Assembly (NCBI RefSeq): GCF_019977735.1
Contig: NZ_AP025018.1
Span: forward strand, 7,692,580 to 7,756,579
DNA length: 64,000 bases
Reading direction: 5' to 3'
DNA from: Calothrix sp. PCC 7716
GTDB lineage: Bacteria > Cyanobacteriota > Cyanobacteriia > Cyanobacteriales > Nostocaceae
Under the pieces are notes generated by a model. The model made no database searches and was not told the origin of the DNA. It saw only the letters and a list, made by a program, of their open reading frames with translations. The translations under genes were made by a program, and so were the position numbers. Positions 17,242 through 26,352 of this stretch are shown here, piece after piece; the first letter of the stretch is position 1; each line of letters begins with the position of its first letter.

Positions 17242-20200
17242 ATGATGGAGGCGAAGCCAGTTAGTCCTAATAACCTCTTCTCTGAAGAAGGTGAAATGGT
17301 GAAGCTTGTGCAGAATAAGGATTGGGCTGCAACACCACTCGGTTCAAAGGAAAACTGGTCACAAAGTTTACGAACTGCTGTAGATATTTGTTTGTATTCG
17401 CGGTTCCCCATGGTAATTTGGTGGGGACGAGAACTTGTTTTAATATATAACGATGCTTGGCGCCCAATTCTTGGCCCAATTAAACACCCCAAAGCATTAG
17501 GCAAACCTGGATACGACATGTGGCAAGAAACTTGGGACATTATTGGAGCGCAACTCAATAGTGTATTAAATACAGGACAAGCTACATGGTCTGATGATTT
17601 ATACTTACCTATAAATCGGTTTGGTTTTATCGAAGAATGTTATTTTACTTATTCTTATAGTCCTATTCTTATAGAAACGGGAGAAGTTGGAGGAGTATTT
17701 ACTGCTGTTACCGAAACTACCGAGCGTGTAATTGGTGAGCGACATTTACGAACATTACGCGAACTTGGCGCCAACACATCCAAAGCCAAAACTGTTGAAG
17801 AAGCTTGTAACTTCGCTGTTAATACTTTATCTCATAATCCTTACGATATTCCTTTTGCTTTGTTGTACTTAGTAGAAGAAATTGAAATGGGAACCGGAGC
17901 GCGTCTTGTTGGTACGGTAGGAATTGAGACGGGATGTGATGCAAGTCCAACACAAGTAGATTTAACACAAAATCAAAGCAGTGATGTTTGGAAGCTTGCA
18001 GAAGTTTGCCAAAGTTGCGAAGCGGTAATTATAAATGATTTAACATCTAAATTTGATGCAATACCTTCGAGTGTCTGGAGTACACCGCCGAATTCTTGTA
18101 TTGTAATGCCAATTGCTCAATCGGGACAAAAAACGCAGCTAGCTGGATTGCTAGTTATGGGTATTAGTCCCCAACGCAGTATGGATGACACTTACCAAAG
18201 ATTTTTTGAATTAGTAGCTAACAATGTAGCAACTGCAATTGCCAACGCTTCGGCATATGAAGCAGAAAAGAGACGCGCGGAAGTGTTAGCAGAATTAGAT
18301 AAAGCTAAAACAACTTTTTTTAGTAATGTTAGTCACGAATTCCGAACTCCACTGACATTAATGCTATCTCCATTAGAAGACATGATGGCAGAAGATGCTT
18401 CCCTTACGCAACAGCAAAGGCAAATATTAGAATTAGTTCATCGTAATGGCTTGCGTTTACTGAAACTCGTTAATACACTGCTTGATTTTTCTCGTATCGA
18501 AGCCGGACGAGTACAAGCAGTGTATGACAAAACTGACTTAGCAACGCTGACAAGAGAACTAGCAAGTGTATTTCGTTCTGCTATAGAAAAAGCGGGACTA
18601 CAGCTAATAATCGATTGCCCACAATACGTTGAAGCATATGTAGACCAACAGATGTGGGAGAAAGTAGTTCTAAATTTAATTTCTAATGCTTTTAAATTTA
18701 CCTTAGTCGGAGAAATTGAAGTTGCGCTGCACGCTATTGGTGACAATATTGAATTAAAAGTGCGCGATACTGGCATTGGTATTTCAACTACAGAACTACC
18801 ACATTTATTTGAGCGATTTTACCGTGTTGAAGGCGCCAAAGGACGTTCTTTAGAAGGGTCAGGAATTGGGCTATCACTAGTACAAGAATTAGTCAAGCTA
18901 CACGGTGGCAATATTCATGTAGAAAGCACTGTAGATAAAGGCACTTGTTTTACAGTATCAATCAAGAGAGGGTATGCCCATCTGCCTGCTGACCGTATCG
19001 GTGCAACTAGTACACTTGCCTCAACTGCTTTAGGCGCCACACCTTATGTCGAAGAAGCTTTACGCTGGCTACCTAAAAAAGTGAAAAGTGCTGAGTTGAA
19101 AGTGCTGAGTCAAGAACTACAAACTACTCATTACTCATCACTCAACACTCAGCACTCAGCACTCAATACTCAGCACTCAGCACTCAACACTCAGCACTCA
19201 GCACTCAACACTCAGCACTCTCTTCGCATTTTGCTTGCCGATGACAATGCGGATATGCGTGAATATGTCAAGCGTTTATTAGAAGAAAATTATGTAGTAG
19301 AAACAGTAGGAGATGGGATAGAGGCATTAGCTGCAATTCGTCAACAAGTTCCTGATTTAGTACTGACAGATATAATGATGCCGGGACTTGATGGTTTTGG
19401 GTTATTGCGAGAACTAAGAACAAATCCTGATACAACAGATATTCCAATTATTATGCTATCAGCGCGTGCGGGTGAAGAGTCGCGCGTTGAAGGTATGGAA
19501 GCTGGAGCCGATGATTATTTAGTGAAGCCATTTTCTGCACGTGAACTAAGAGCGCGCGTTGCAGCAACTTTGAAATTAGCTCAATTACGCAAAGAAGCAT
19601 TAATACGTGAACAAGCATTGCGTCAACAAAGTGAAGAAACTTATAACCAGCTAATATCCCTTCTAGAAAATATGAGCGACGCATATATTGCTCTAGACAA
19701 AGACTGGCGAGTAGTCTATCAAAATGCAGCAGCCGAACGTATCAATGGTAAATCCCGCACAGAGGTACTAGGTCAAAATCACTGGGAGGAATGGGCGCCC
19801 TCGGTTGGTACAAATGTAGAATATCAGTATCGGTGGGCAATGAAGCATCAAGTTCCAGTCCACTTTGAACACCATTATTATGTGCCATCTGTTTACGATG
19901 TTTGGTTAGAAATTCATGCTTATCCTAGCGAGAGCGGTTTAAGTATTTTTTATCGAGATATTAGCGAGCGTAAGCAAGCAGAACAGGAACGCGAACGTTT
20001 ATTACAACAAGAGCAAGCAGCACGCACAGAAGCTGAAGCAGCAAATCGAATTAAAGATGAATTTTTAGCAGTGTTATCTCACGAGTTACGCTCTCCTCTT
20101 AACCCAATTCTTGGTTGGGCAAAATTATTACAAACCCGTAAATTTGACGAAGCAGCTTTAAAAAGTGCGCTTTCAACAATTGAGCGTAATGCCAAGTTAC

Positions 20201-21165
20201 AAGCGCAACTTATAGAAGACTTACTTGATGTTTCACGAATTTTACAAGGTAAACTTAGCCTGAATATGGTTAGTGTTAGTTTGATACCTGTTATTGAGGC
20301 AGCACTCGAAACCGTGCGTTTAGCAGCAGAAGCTAAAAATATTCAGATTAAAACACATTTTAACTCAGTTGGACAAGTTCTAGGTGATTCTGGACGTTTG
20401 CAACAAATTATTTGGAACCTTTTATCAAATGCCGTCAAATTTACACCTCAATCTGGACATGTAAATATTTGTTTAGAATGTGTAAATAAGCAAGCTCAAA
20501 TTTCAGTTAGCGATACAGGTAAAGGTATTAGTGCAGACTTTTTACCTTATGTATTTGAACACTTCCGTCAAGAAGATAGTGCCACAACCCGAAAATTTGG
20601 TGGTCTGGGACTAGGGTTAGCAATTGTTAAGTATTTAGTTGAATTGCATGGTGGAACAGTTAAGGTAGAAAGTGCAGGTGAAGGACTTGGCGCCACTTTT
20701 ATAGTTAAATTACCCGTGATACAAAATTTAACAAAAACCGAAGAAATAAATATGAACTTATTAGACACCCCTTCAAATACCCTGCCTCTTACAGGTAAAA
20801 CTATTCTTATCGTAGATGACGATACAGACAATCTGGAATTTTTTAGCTTTATCTTAGAAGAGTATGGAGCTACTGTTACAACAGTGGCATCAGGAACCGA
20901 AGCTTTACAATTATTATCACATTCTCAGCCCGATATGTTACTCAGCGATATTGGCATGGCAGAAATGGATGGATATATGTTAATACAAGAAATACGGACT
21001 AGAGAAAAAGAGAAAAATATACAAAAAATACCAGCAATTGCATTAACAGCTTATGCTGGTGAAATGAATCAGCAGCAAGCATTAACAGCAGGTTTTCAAC
21101 ATCACATCGCTAAACCTGTAGACGCAGAAGAATTACTTGAAGCTATTTGTAAATTACTATCTTGA
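17242..21165 (+). CDS. Double hybrid sensor histidine kinase/response regulator
   Basis: 1307 residues. Order: PAS-like sensor (about 20-150), GAF (about 165-340), HisKA with H365 in 'VSHEFRTPL', HATPase_c (about 465-580), a repeat-derived linker (about 590-660), receiver 1 with Asp near 710 ('LTDIMMPG'), PAS (about 800-920), a second HisKA with H947 in 'LSHELRSPL', a second HATPase_c (about 1045-1160, 'GLGLAIVKYL'), and receiver 2 with Asp near 1236 ('LSDIGM'). There is no membrane helix, so it is a cytoplasmic phosphorelay hub. The linker holds four in-frame LNTQHSA heptads made by a genomic minisatellite. No separate output regulator is adjacent. Confidence 0.92.
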   Translation: MMEAKPVSPNNLFSEEGEMVKLVQNKDWAATPLGSKENWSQSLRTAVDICLYSRFPMVIWWGRELVLIYNDAWRPILGPIKHPKALGKPGYDMWQETWDIIGAQLNSVLNTGQATWSDDLYLPINRFGFIEECYFTYSYSPILIETGEVGGVFTAVTETTERVIGERHLRTLRELGANTSKAKTVEEACNFAVNTLSHNPYDIPFALLYLVEEIEMGTGARLVGTVGIETGCDASPTQVDLTQNQSSDVWKLAEVCQSCEAVIINDLTSKFDAIPSSVWSTPPNSCIVMPIAQSGQKTQLAGLLVMGISPQRSMDDTYQRFFELVANNVATAIANASAYEAEKRRAEVLAELDKAKTTFFSNVSHEFRTPLTLMLSPLEDMMAEDASLTQQQRQILELVHRNGLRLLKLVNTLLDFSRIEAGRVQAVYDKTDLATLTRELASVFRSAIEKAGLQLIIDCPQYVEAYVDQQMWEKVVLNLISNAFKFTLVGEIEVALHAIGDNIELKVRDTGIGISTTELPHLFERFYRVEGAKGRSLEGSGIGLSLVQELVKLHGGNIHVESTVDKGTCFTVSIKRGYAHLPADRIGATSTLASTALGATPYVEEALRWLPKKVKSAELKVLSQELQTTHYSSLNTQHSALNTQHSALNTQHSALNTQHSLRILLADDNADMREYVKRLLEENYVVETVGDGIEALAAIRQQVPDLVLTDIMMPGLDGFGLLRELRTNPDTTDIPIIMLSARAGEESRVEGMEAGADDYLVKPFSARELRARVAATLKLAQLRKEALIREQALRQQSEETYNQLISLLENMSDAYIALDKDWRVVYQNAAAERINGKSRTEVLGQNHWEEWAPSVGTNVEYQYRWAMKHQVPVHFEHHYYVPSVYDVWLEIHAYPSESGLSIFYRDISERKQAEQERERLLQQEQAARTEAEAANRIKDEFLAVLSHELRSPLNPILGWAKLLQTRKFDEAALKSALSTIERNAKLQAQLIEDLLDVSRILQGKLSLNMVSVSLIPVIEAALETVRLAAEAKNIQIKTHFNSVGQVLGDSGRLQQIIWNLLSNAVKFTPQSGHVNICLECVNKQAQISVSDTGKGISADFLPYVFEHFRQEDSATTRKFGGLGLGLAIVKYLVELHGGTVKVESAGEGLGATFIVKLPVIQNLTKTEEINMNLLDTPSNTLPLTGKTILIVDDDTDNLEFFSFILEEYGATVTTVASGTEALQLLSHSQPDMLLSDIGMAEMDGYMLIQEIRTREKEKNIQKIPAIALTAYAGEMNQQQALTAGFQHHIAKPVDAEELLEAICKLLS
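19085..19220 (+). repeat. In-frame AGTGCTGAG-type repeat inside the kinase gene
   Basis: Left arm (19085-19110) reads AGTGCTGAGTTGAAAGTGCTGAGT; the right arm (about 19138-19220) holds repeated CACTCAGCACTCA in inverted orientation, with a 21-bp unit repeated four times. It encodes the LNTQHSA heptads. The same motif occurs in intergenic DNA at about 39858-39885 and 44548-44584. Confidence 0.88.
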
Positions 21166-21195
21166 TATATTTAAGTTTTGTTAATACAACTGGTA

Positions 21196-21722
21196 CTGTA
21201 GGTTGGGTGTCCGATTGGAACCCAACAAATACTTTTGCTGGTACTACTGGTTAAGAGTCAACCAGTAGTACTGCTTGATATGTTTACTTGATAGGCGCCT
21301 TTGTGGTGGTACTACTGTAGGTTGGGTGTCCGATTGGAACCCAACAAATACTTTTGCTGCTACTTAAAGAAAGCACAGCCAGAACTCAAGCTTGCAACTG
21401 GTACTACTGGTTTACGCTTAACCAGTAGTACTGTTTGATATATTTACTCAACAGGTGCATGAGTGTTAGTACTACTGTAGGTTGGGTGTCCGATTGGAAC
21501 CCAACAAATGGTTTTGATGTTACTTCAAGAAAGCACAGTCAGAACTTAAGCTTACAACTGGTACTACTGGTTTACGCTTAACCAGTAGTACTGTTTGATA
21601 TGTTTACTTGATGGGCGCCTTTGTGGTGGTACTACTGGTTCATGGATATGTTGGGTTGCGCCTGCGGCGTACTACGTAAACTATTGCCTCCACCCAACCT
21701 ACAATCTTAACCAGTAGTACTG
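21196..21722 (+). repeat. Intergenic array of long imperfect repeats
   Basis: The block CTGTAGGTTGGGTGTCCGAT plus TGGAACCCAACA starts at 21196, 21315 and 21475. Between these are three near-identical hairpins with arms of about 12 bp, GGTACTACTGGTT / AACCAGTAGTACT (about 21239-21272, 21399-21432 and 21559-21592). A degenerate end unit with CACCCAACCTAC lies at 21630-21722. The array fills the gap between the kinase and SDR genes; no reading frame is credible inside. Confidence 0.88.
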
Positions 21723-21731
21723 GCAAATATA

Positions 21732-22499
21732 ATGATTAATTTTGATTTCCAAGGAACAAAAGTATTAGTTACAGGCGCCTCGCGAGGAATAGGAGAAGCG
21801 ATAGCAACAGGTTTTGCAAGAAGTGGCGCCCGTGTAGCAGTTCACTATCATCAGCACATGAAGGTTGCTGAAAGTGTGTGTAATTCTTTAGCGGGTACGG
21901 GACATATTACAGTTGGAGCAGACCTTGCCAACCCTGTGGCAGTTGAGGAAATGGTGACTTCGACGTTAAATGAATTTGGGCAAATTGATATTTTGGTTAA
22001 TAATGCAGGTATTTATCAGGAGCATCCTATATATCAAACTAGCTATGAAGATTGGCAAACTATATGGCAACAAACTATAAATGTTAACTTAATAGGCGCC
22101 GCGAATGTTTCGTATTGTGTAGCAAAACATATGATAGAACGACGCAGTGGACGGATTATTAATATAACTTCACGTGGTGCATTTAGAGGAGAACCAACAG
22201 CTACTGCATATGGCGCCAGTAAAGCGGCTCTTAATTCTTTGAGTCAATCATTAGCTCAATACTTGGCGCCTTATAATATATTTGTGACAGCAGTAGCTCC
22301 AGGTTATGTAGAAACAGAAATGTCGCGCGGAGTTTTAGAAAGTCCAGCAGGAGATTTTATTAGACAACAAAGCCCATTAAATCGTGTTGCCTATCCTGAA
22401 GAAATTGCACACACAGTTTTATTTTTAGCTTCACCGGGTTCTGAGTTTTTAACAGGTACTATTGTTGATGTGAATGGCGCCAGTTATTTACGCTCTTAA
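21732..22499 (+). CDS. SDR-family oxidoreductase (FabG-like)
   Basis: 255 residues, classical short-chain dehydrogenase. Cofactor loop 'VTGASRGIGEAIA' at about 11-23, the NAG motif 'NNAGIYQ', and the active-site 'SAYGASK'-type triad as 'TAYGASKAALNSL' with upstream Ser in 'NITSRGAF'. Loop residues suggest NADP(H). Closest in style to 3-oxoacyl-ACP reductases and glucose dehydrogenase-like SDRs; the substrate is not determinable. It carries six GGCGCC sites, the densest run in the window. Confidence 0.88.
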   Translation: MINFDFQGTKVLVTGASRGIGEAIATGFARSGARVAVHYHQHMKVAESVCNSLAGTGHITVGADLANPVAVEEMVTSTLNEFGQIDILVNNAGIYQEHPIYQTSYEDWQTIWQQTINVNLIGAANVSYCVAKHMIERRSGRIINITSRGAFRGEPTATAYGASKAALNSLSQSLAQYLAPYNIFVTAVAPGYVETEMSRGVLESPAGDFIRQQSPLNRVAYPEEIAHTVLFLASPGSEFLTGTIVDVNGASYLRS

Positions 22500-22584
22500 T
22501 AATCAAGGCGCACGGTTTATAGTTTAAAATAGTATCATAGAAGAGAATGGGCGTTATAGTAAGTTGACAAGGAGGGTCGAATCA

Positions 22585-23766
22585 ATGCTAATTGCACCAA
22601 ACGAAGAAAAAATGTGGGAAGAACAACCCATAACATATAAAATCAGCGCACTCGATGATTATTTGTATAGTGATGAAGAACTTACTACAGATTACTTTAA
22701 AGCACAAAAAAGAATACTTACACTTAGAAACCGTCAGCAGCTTCCAGGATTTTTAAGAAATTTAACAAATCGTAATTATATAGATTTAGAACTATTTACT
22801 AAAATTGGTTACTCCTGGGATGTTAAGAAGCAATCTAGATTTATAGAGTCGATTTTGTTAAATATTCCATTACCTCCAATTATTCTGTTTGAAACAGGAT
22901 ATAGAAATTATGAATTGATAGATGGGAAGCAGAGAATAGTAGCCATCCGTGATTTTTATGGCGATAAGTATCAATTGACAGGACTGGAATTCTTAACTGA
23001 GTTTGAAGGACGTATTTATGACAAACTTCCTATAGAATTTAGAAGCAATTTAAACAATCATTATATATCAACAGTAGCATTACTTAGCGAATCAACATTT
23101 AAGGTGGAAGAAGCGCTTCATTTAAAACAGATTACTTTTGAGCGTTCTAATGTAAATAGGCTAGGCTTAAGTAAGCAAAAAGTGAGAAACTGTTTGTATA
23201 ATGGCAAGTTTAATGAACTATTAATTGAACTTAGCAGTAATTCTATATTTGTTACCGCATGGAGTACATCAACGAATAATACTAATGGATTTAGCAAAAA
23301 ATTAGACAGTTTAGAATTTGCTGAGTTAGTACTTCGCTTTTTTGCTCTACGCCATATTCAAGATGCTCGTACAGAAATCGAAACTTTCCTTGACTTATAT
23401 ATGATTAAAAGTTTGAAGTTTTCTGACGAAGATATCAAGATTTTAAGACACATATTTACTGAGACTATTAAGTTAGCTTATAAAATCTACGAAGATAACT
23501 TATTCAAGTTATATAACTTACAGTCAGAAACTTGGGGGCATAATGCTAATCAAGCATGTTACGATGCTGTAATGGTTGGCATAAGTAAACATTTAGATGC
23601 AGCGGAAACATTATTAAACCAAAAGCAAGAGATTATTAAAGAGACAAAAAAACTGTTTAATCAAGCAAATTCAAAACTATGGGAAAACCAAGATAACAAA
23701 AAAGCTGATGTTCAAGAGATAATTAGCTTATTTGATGATATGCTATCACAAGTCATCGTCAAGTAA
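22585..23766 (+). CDS. DUF262 (GmrS/ParB-like) protein of a two-gene cassette
   Basis: 393 residues from ATG 22585, with a strong AAGGAGG ribosome site at 22569-22575 that decides the start. The DUF262 domain (about 35-190) is shown by 'FIESILLNIPLPPIILFE' and 'YELIDGKQRIVAIRDF'; D113-G-K-Q-R117 corresponds to the DGQQR motif of GmrS/SspE-type nucleotide-dependent nucleases, with Q to K in the third position. The C-terminal half is alpha-helical and has no DUF1524 HNH nuclease motif, unlike GmrSD fusions. The HEPN gene follows 6 bases later. Few GGCGCC sites lie here. A phage-defence role is inferred. Confidence 0.8.
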   Translation: MLIAPNEEKMWEEQPITYKISALDDYLYSDEELTTDYFKAQKRILTLRNRQQLPGFLRNLTNRNYIDLELFTKIGYSWDVKKQSRFIESILLNIPLPPIILFETGYRNYELIDGKQRIVAIRDFYGDKYQLTGLEFLTEFEGRIYDKLPIEFRSNLNNHYISTVALLSESTFKVEEALHLKQITFERSNVNRLGLSKQKVRNCLYNGKFNELLIELSSNSIFVTAWSTSTNNTNGFSKKLDSLEFAELVLRFFALRHIQDARTEIETFLDLYMIKSLKFSDEDIKILRHIFTETIKLAYKIYEDNLFKLYNLQSETWGHNANQACYDAVMVGISKHLDAAETLLNQKQEIIKETKKLFNQANSKLWENQDNKKADVQEIISLFDDMLSQVIVK

Positions 23767-23772
23767 ATAGCA

Positions 23773-24816
23773 ATGTTTGAAGAGCATTTGTTGACAGTGC
23801 GAAAAAATACTTCCACTGTCCGTTACATGATTAACACTAGCGAGGTATTAAGAAATACTGCTTTTGCAGAAAATGTATCTACAAAGCTAAACACTCAGGT
23901 AGAGGCAGAAATTTTAAGTAATATTAGGCAAAATATTCCTGATATAAAGGATTGGCAAGTATATGACCAATGCTCTGTTGTAACACGTTTATATGCTATT
24001 TACGAAGGTTTCGTTGAGATATTAGTAAAAAGTTGGTTGGAACTTATACCAAAAAAGATTCCATGTTATTTAGATTTAGATGAAAGAATTAGAAGCACGC
24101 ATCAAATAGGAGTAGGAAGATTACTGCTTGAACAAAAGAAAACTAGGTATGAAAATCTTGATATCAAGAAAATGATTGACAGCTTACATAATGGACTTAA
24201 TAATCAAGAATATGAGTTAACACCAGAAGCGTTTCTCTTTCACGAGCAGAACTTACGAAAAGAAATTTTAGAAAAATTATTAGCTGATGCAGGTATAACA
24301 AATGCATGGAATTGGATAGATAAGCATAGAAATATTGTAAAACTACTTGCAGGGATTAAAGAAAAGGACAAAACAGCAGAAGAAAAATTAAATGAATTGA
24401 TTATTTATAGAAACCAAGCAGCACACGGAACATCTATAAGTGATATTCTAGATTACGACGAAATGCTAGAAATATGTGATTTTATAGATATTTTATGCGA
24501 AGCTATAACTGAGTTAGTAACTTATAGATTTATTCAATATCAACAATTGACAGGTCAGGCAAGAGATATTGGCGAAATTACAGAATGGTTTAAAAAGCAA
24601 AATGCTGGAGTTGCAAAGGTCGAGGCAACTAGTTTGTCAGTCGGAGCAAGTCTTTTTCTAGTTAATGAAGAAATATCTTACTGTCAATCAGCAACTATTA
24701 TCAGCATAAGAATTAATAACAGTCCATTACAACAGGTACAAACAACTGCTGGAATGGAAGTTGGCTTAAAATTTGATATTGATGCGAGAAGAGGATGGCG
24801 CCTGTTTCAAATATAG
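23773..24816 (+). CDS. HEPN protein (MAE_28990/MAE_18760-like), partner of the DUF262 gene
   Basis: 347 residues. The conserved N-terminal helix block 'VVTRLYAIYEGFVEILVKSWL' and the later 'LIIYRNQAAHGTS', giving R213-x4-H218, match HEPN ribonucleases of the MAE_28990 type. HEPN proteins usually cut RNA in toxin, abortive-infection or CRISPR contexts. The last 80 residues form a separate beta-rich piece ('GASLFLVNEEISYCQSATI') of unknown role. It is translated from the same transcript as the DUF262 gene. The pairing suggests a sensor/effector unit; this is inference, not demonstrated function. Confidence 0.78.
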   Translation: MFEEHLLTVRKNTSTVRYMINTSEVLRNTAFAENVSTKLNTQVEAEILSNIRQNIPDIKDWQVYDQCSVVTRLYAIYEGFVEILVKSWLELIPKKIPCYLDLDERIRSTHQIGVGRLLLEQKKTRYENLDIKKMIDSLHNGLNNQEYELTPEAFLFHEQNLRKEILEKLLADAGITNAWNWIDKHRNIVKLLAGIKEKDKTAEEKLNELIIYRNQAAHGTSISDILDYDEMLEICDFIDILCEAITELVTYRFIQYQQLTGQARDIGEITEWFKKQNAGVAKVEATSLSVGASLFLVNEEISYCQSATIISIRINNSPLQQVQTTAGMEVGLKFDIDARRGWRLFQI

Positions 24817-24942
24817 TCTGTAAATTATGTTAATTTCCAAAAATCAAATGGGTAGTATAATAATACAGCTTAGGTTGCGCTCAAGTGATTATCTTTACTT
24901 CTGGTGGGATTAATTTTTCGTAGCATATACAATATATACAAT

Positions 24943-24970
24943 GTGGAGACGTTACATGTAACGTCTCTAC
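24943..24970. repeat. 28-bp palindrome, copy 3 of 3
   Basis: Same element as 7944-7971 with one mismatch (GTGGAGAC for GTAGAGAC) in the left arm. It lies between the HEPN gene and the convergent small gene. Confidence 0.88.
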
Positions 24971-24995
24971 ATGTATTGGAAATCAACAAAGATTA

Positions 24996-25187
24996 TTAAA
25001 TAGGTATAAAATAATTAGTAGGGTATAAATAATCCTCACCTGATTCGTCAACTACTCGAATCATTTGATATTGAGAAGCTTTAAAATCAAAGATTATTTG
25101 ATAAATTTTCTGTATTCGCAAAGAAGCTTGATACTCTTTGTTATTGATACAAAGAACAAATTGATTTTGATTATTAGCTTGCGGCAT
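24996..25187 (-). CDS. Small conserved cyanobacterial protein, 63 residues
   Basis: The pattern 'FVLCINNKEYQASLRIQKIYQII' followed by 'MIRVVDESGEDYLYPTNYFIPI' is one I recognise as a short cyanobacterial hypothetical family with a conserved 'IRVIDESGEDYLYP' core. It is a soluble, probably beta-barrel (SH3-like) protein of unknown function. It is read convergently to the HEPN gene. Confidence 0.72.
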   Translation of the reverse strand: MPQANNQNQFVLCINNKEYQASLRIQKIYQIIFDFKASQYQMIRVVDESGEDYLYPTNYFIPI

Positions 25188-25236
25188 AACTAATTCTATA
25201 AAAATGTTTCATTGTGTGTATCTAACTCTTGTGGAA

Positions 25237-25262
25237 CGGGCATCCCTGCCCGTGTTTTTTTT
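25237..25262 (+). terminator. CGGGCA-TGCCCG hairpin with T-run (dispersed element)
   Basis: CGGGCA-TCCC-TGCCCG (25237-25252) followed by TGTTTTTTTTG gives a terminator-like structure on the plus strand. Upstream flank AACTCTTGTGGAA is shared with copies at 27006, 28093, 37845, 41731 and 56466, so this is a mobile or amplified repeat. Confidence 0.65.
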
Positions 25263-25328
25263 GATTTTATATGCAAAATAACTGACTATATTTATAGTAC
25301 TGTATATCTTAATTTTGCATTTACAGTG

Positions 25329-25397
25329 AGAAACCGGGTTTCTGTTCGTTTCTATTGAAGATTGTTGTGTGAGCGTGATGAAGAAACCCGGTTTCTT
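25329..25397. repeat. Pair of AGAAACC-GGTTTCT palindromes
   Basis: AGAAACCGGGTTTCT at 25329-25343 and AAGAAACCCGGTTTCTT at 25381-25397, 7-8 bp arms each. Related palindromes occur at 47030-47056 and 47945-47977. Located upstream of the AraC-type gene. Confidence 0.8.
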
Positions 25398-25479
25398 GCA
25401 AAAACGTACAATACATACAAAGCAAAATTACTTAAGCTAAGTATTACGCTCTGGTTGCAAGTGTTGAGAAGCGGTAAAA

Positions 25480-26352
25480 ATGGCTCAGGAACAGGCAAAG
25501 TTTTGGCGTGACAGCGCTCTAAGTAATTTAGAGATGCTGAGTGCTACATATATAACTCATTCTTTCGGGCGCCATACTCATGATGGCTTTACAATTGGTG
25601 TTATTGAAGCTGGGGTTGAAGCATTTACTTATCAAGGGTCATATTATGTGGCGCCTGCAAGTAGTATTGTTATCATTCATCCTGGAGAAGTTCATACTGG
25701 ACATGCAGGAATACCTGATGGTTGGAAGTATCGAGTGCTTTACCCTGATGTAAAGTTGCTGCAAACTGCTTTTACTGAAGTTAGGGAAAATGGACAAACA
25801 ATTCCCTTTTTCCCACAACCTGTAATTCAAGATGCTTCCCTGGCAACACAGCTACGACAATTTCATATTGCTTGTGAAACTTCTGCTTCTCAACTCGAAA
25901 AAGAATCTCGTCTACTTTGGACACTCGCACAGCTAGTGACACGCTATGCAGAAAGTCGTCCTTTGTGTAAACCTGTTGGTTGTGAGCATAATCGTGTTCA
26001 ATGTGTGAAGCAGTACTTGGATGATAATTATGCTGAGACAATTTCTTTAGAACAGCTAGCAAAAATAGTCAATTTAAAATCACTGCGTTTGTTACGTGCG
26101 TTTCTGCGAGAAGTTGGTTTACCACCTCATGCTTATTTGGTACAACTACGAGTTAATCGTGCTAAAGCAATGCTAGCGATGGGTATACCAATTTCTCAAG
26201 TTGCTGCTGAAACTGGTTTTACTGACCAAAGTCATTTACATCGCCATTTTAAGCGTTTAGTTGGTGTAACACCAGGGCAGTATGTATCTGGGTGCTGCAA
26301 TAATAATCATAATCATATTAGGGTCAAAAAATTATGTCTGCCAACTGGTTAA
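25480..26352 (+). CDS. AraC-family transcriptional regulator
   Basis: 290 residues. A cupin sensing domain (about 20-110: 'HTHDGFTIGVIEAG', 'IIHPGEVHTGHAG') is followed by a C-terminal double helix-turn-helix (about 170-275) with the signature 'QVAAETGFTDQSHLHRHFKRLVGVTPGQY'-type block split here as 'ISQVAAETGF' and 'SHLHRHFKRLVGVTPGQY'. The gene overlaps the LysE-type exporter gene by 19 bases, so it most likely controls that exporter in response to an amino acid or related metabolite. Confidence 0.88.
   Translation: MAQEQAKFWRDSALSNLEMLSATYITHSFGRHTHDGFTIGVIEAGVEAFTYQGSYYVAPASSIVIIHPGEVHTGHAGIPDGWKYRVLYPDVKLLQTAFTEVRENGQTIPFFPQPVIQDASLATQLRQFHIACETSASQLEKESRLLWTLAQLVTRYAESRPLCKPVGCEHNRVQCVKQYLDDNYAETISLEQLAKIVNLKSLRLLRAFLREVGLPPHAYLVQLRVNRAKAMLAMGIPISQVAAETGFTDQSHLHRHFKRLVGVTPGQYVSGCCNNNHNHIRVKKLCLPTG

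Noticed and set aside
19138-19221. Possible CRISPR-like direct repeats
   Set aside because: Units are 21 bp, lack spacers and lie inside a coding frame; they are a minisatellite.
21196-21722. Possible CRISPR array or insertion sequence
   Set aside because: Repeats are imperfect, long and self-complementary; there are no uniform spacers and no transposase gene.
22481-24796. Absence of GGCGCC as firm proof of horizontal transfer
   Set aside because: A 2.3-kb gap is not very rare at one site per about 530 bp; I treat it only as a weak hint.
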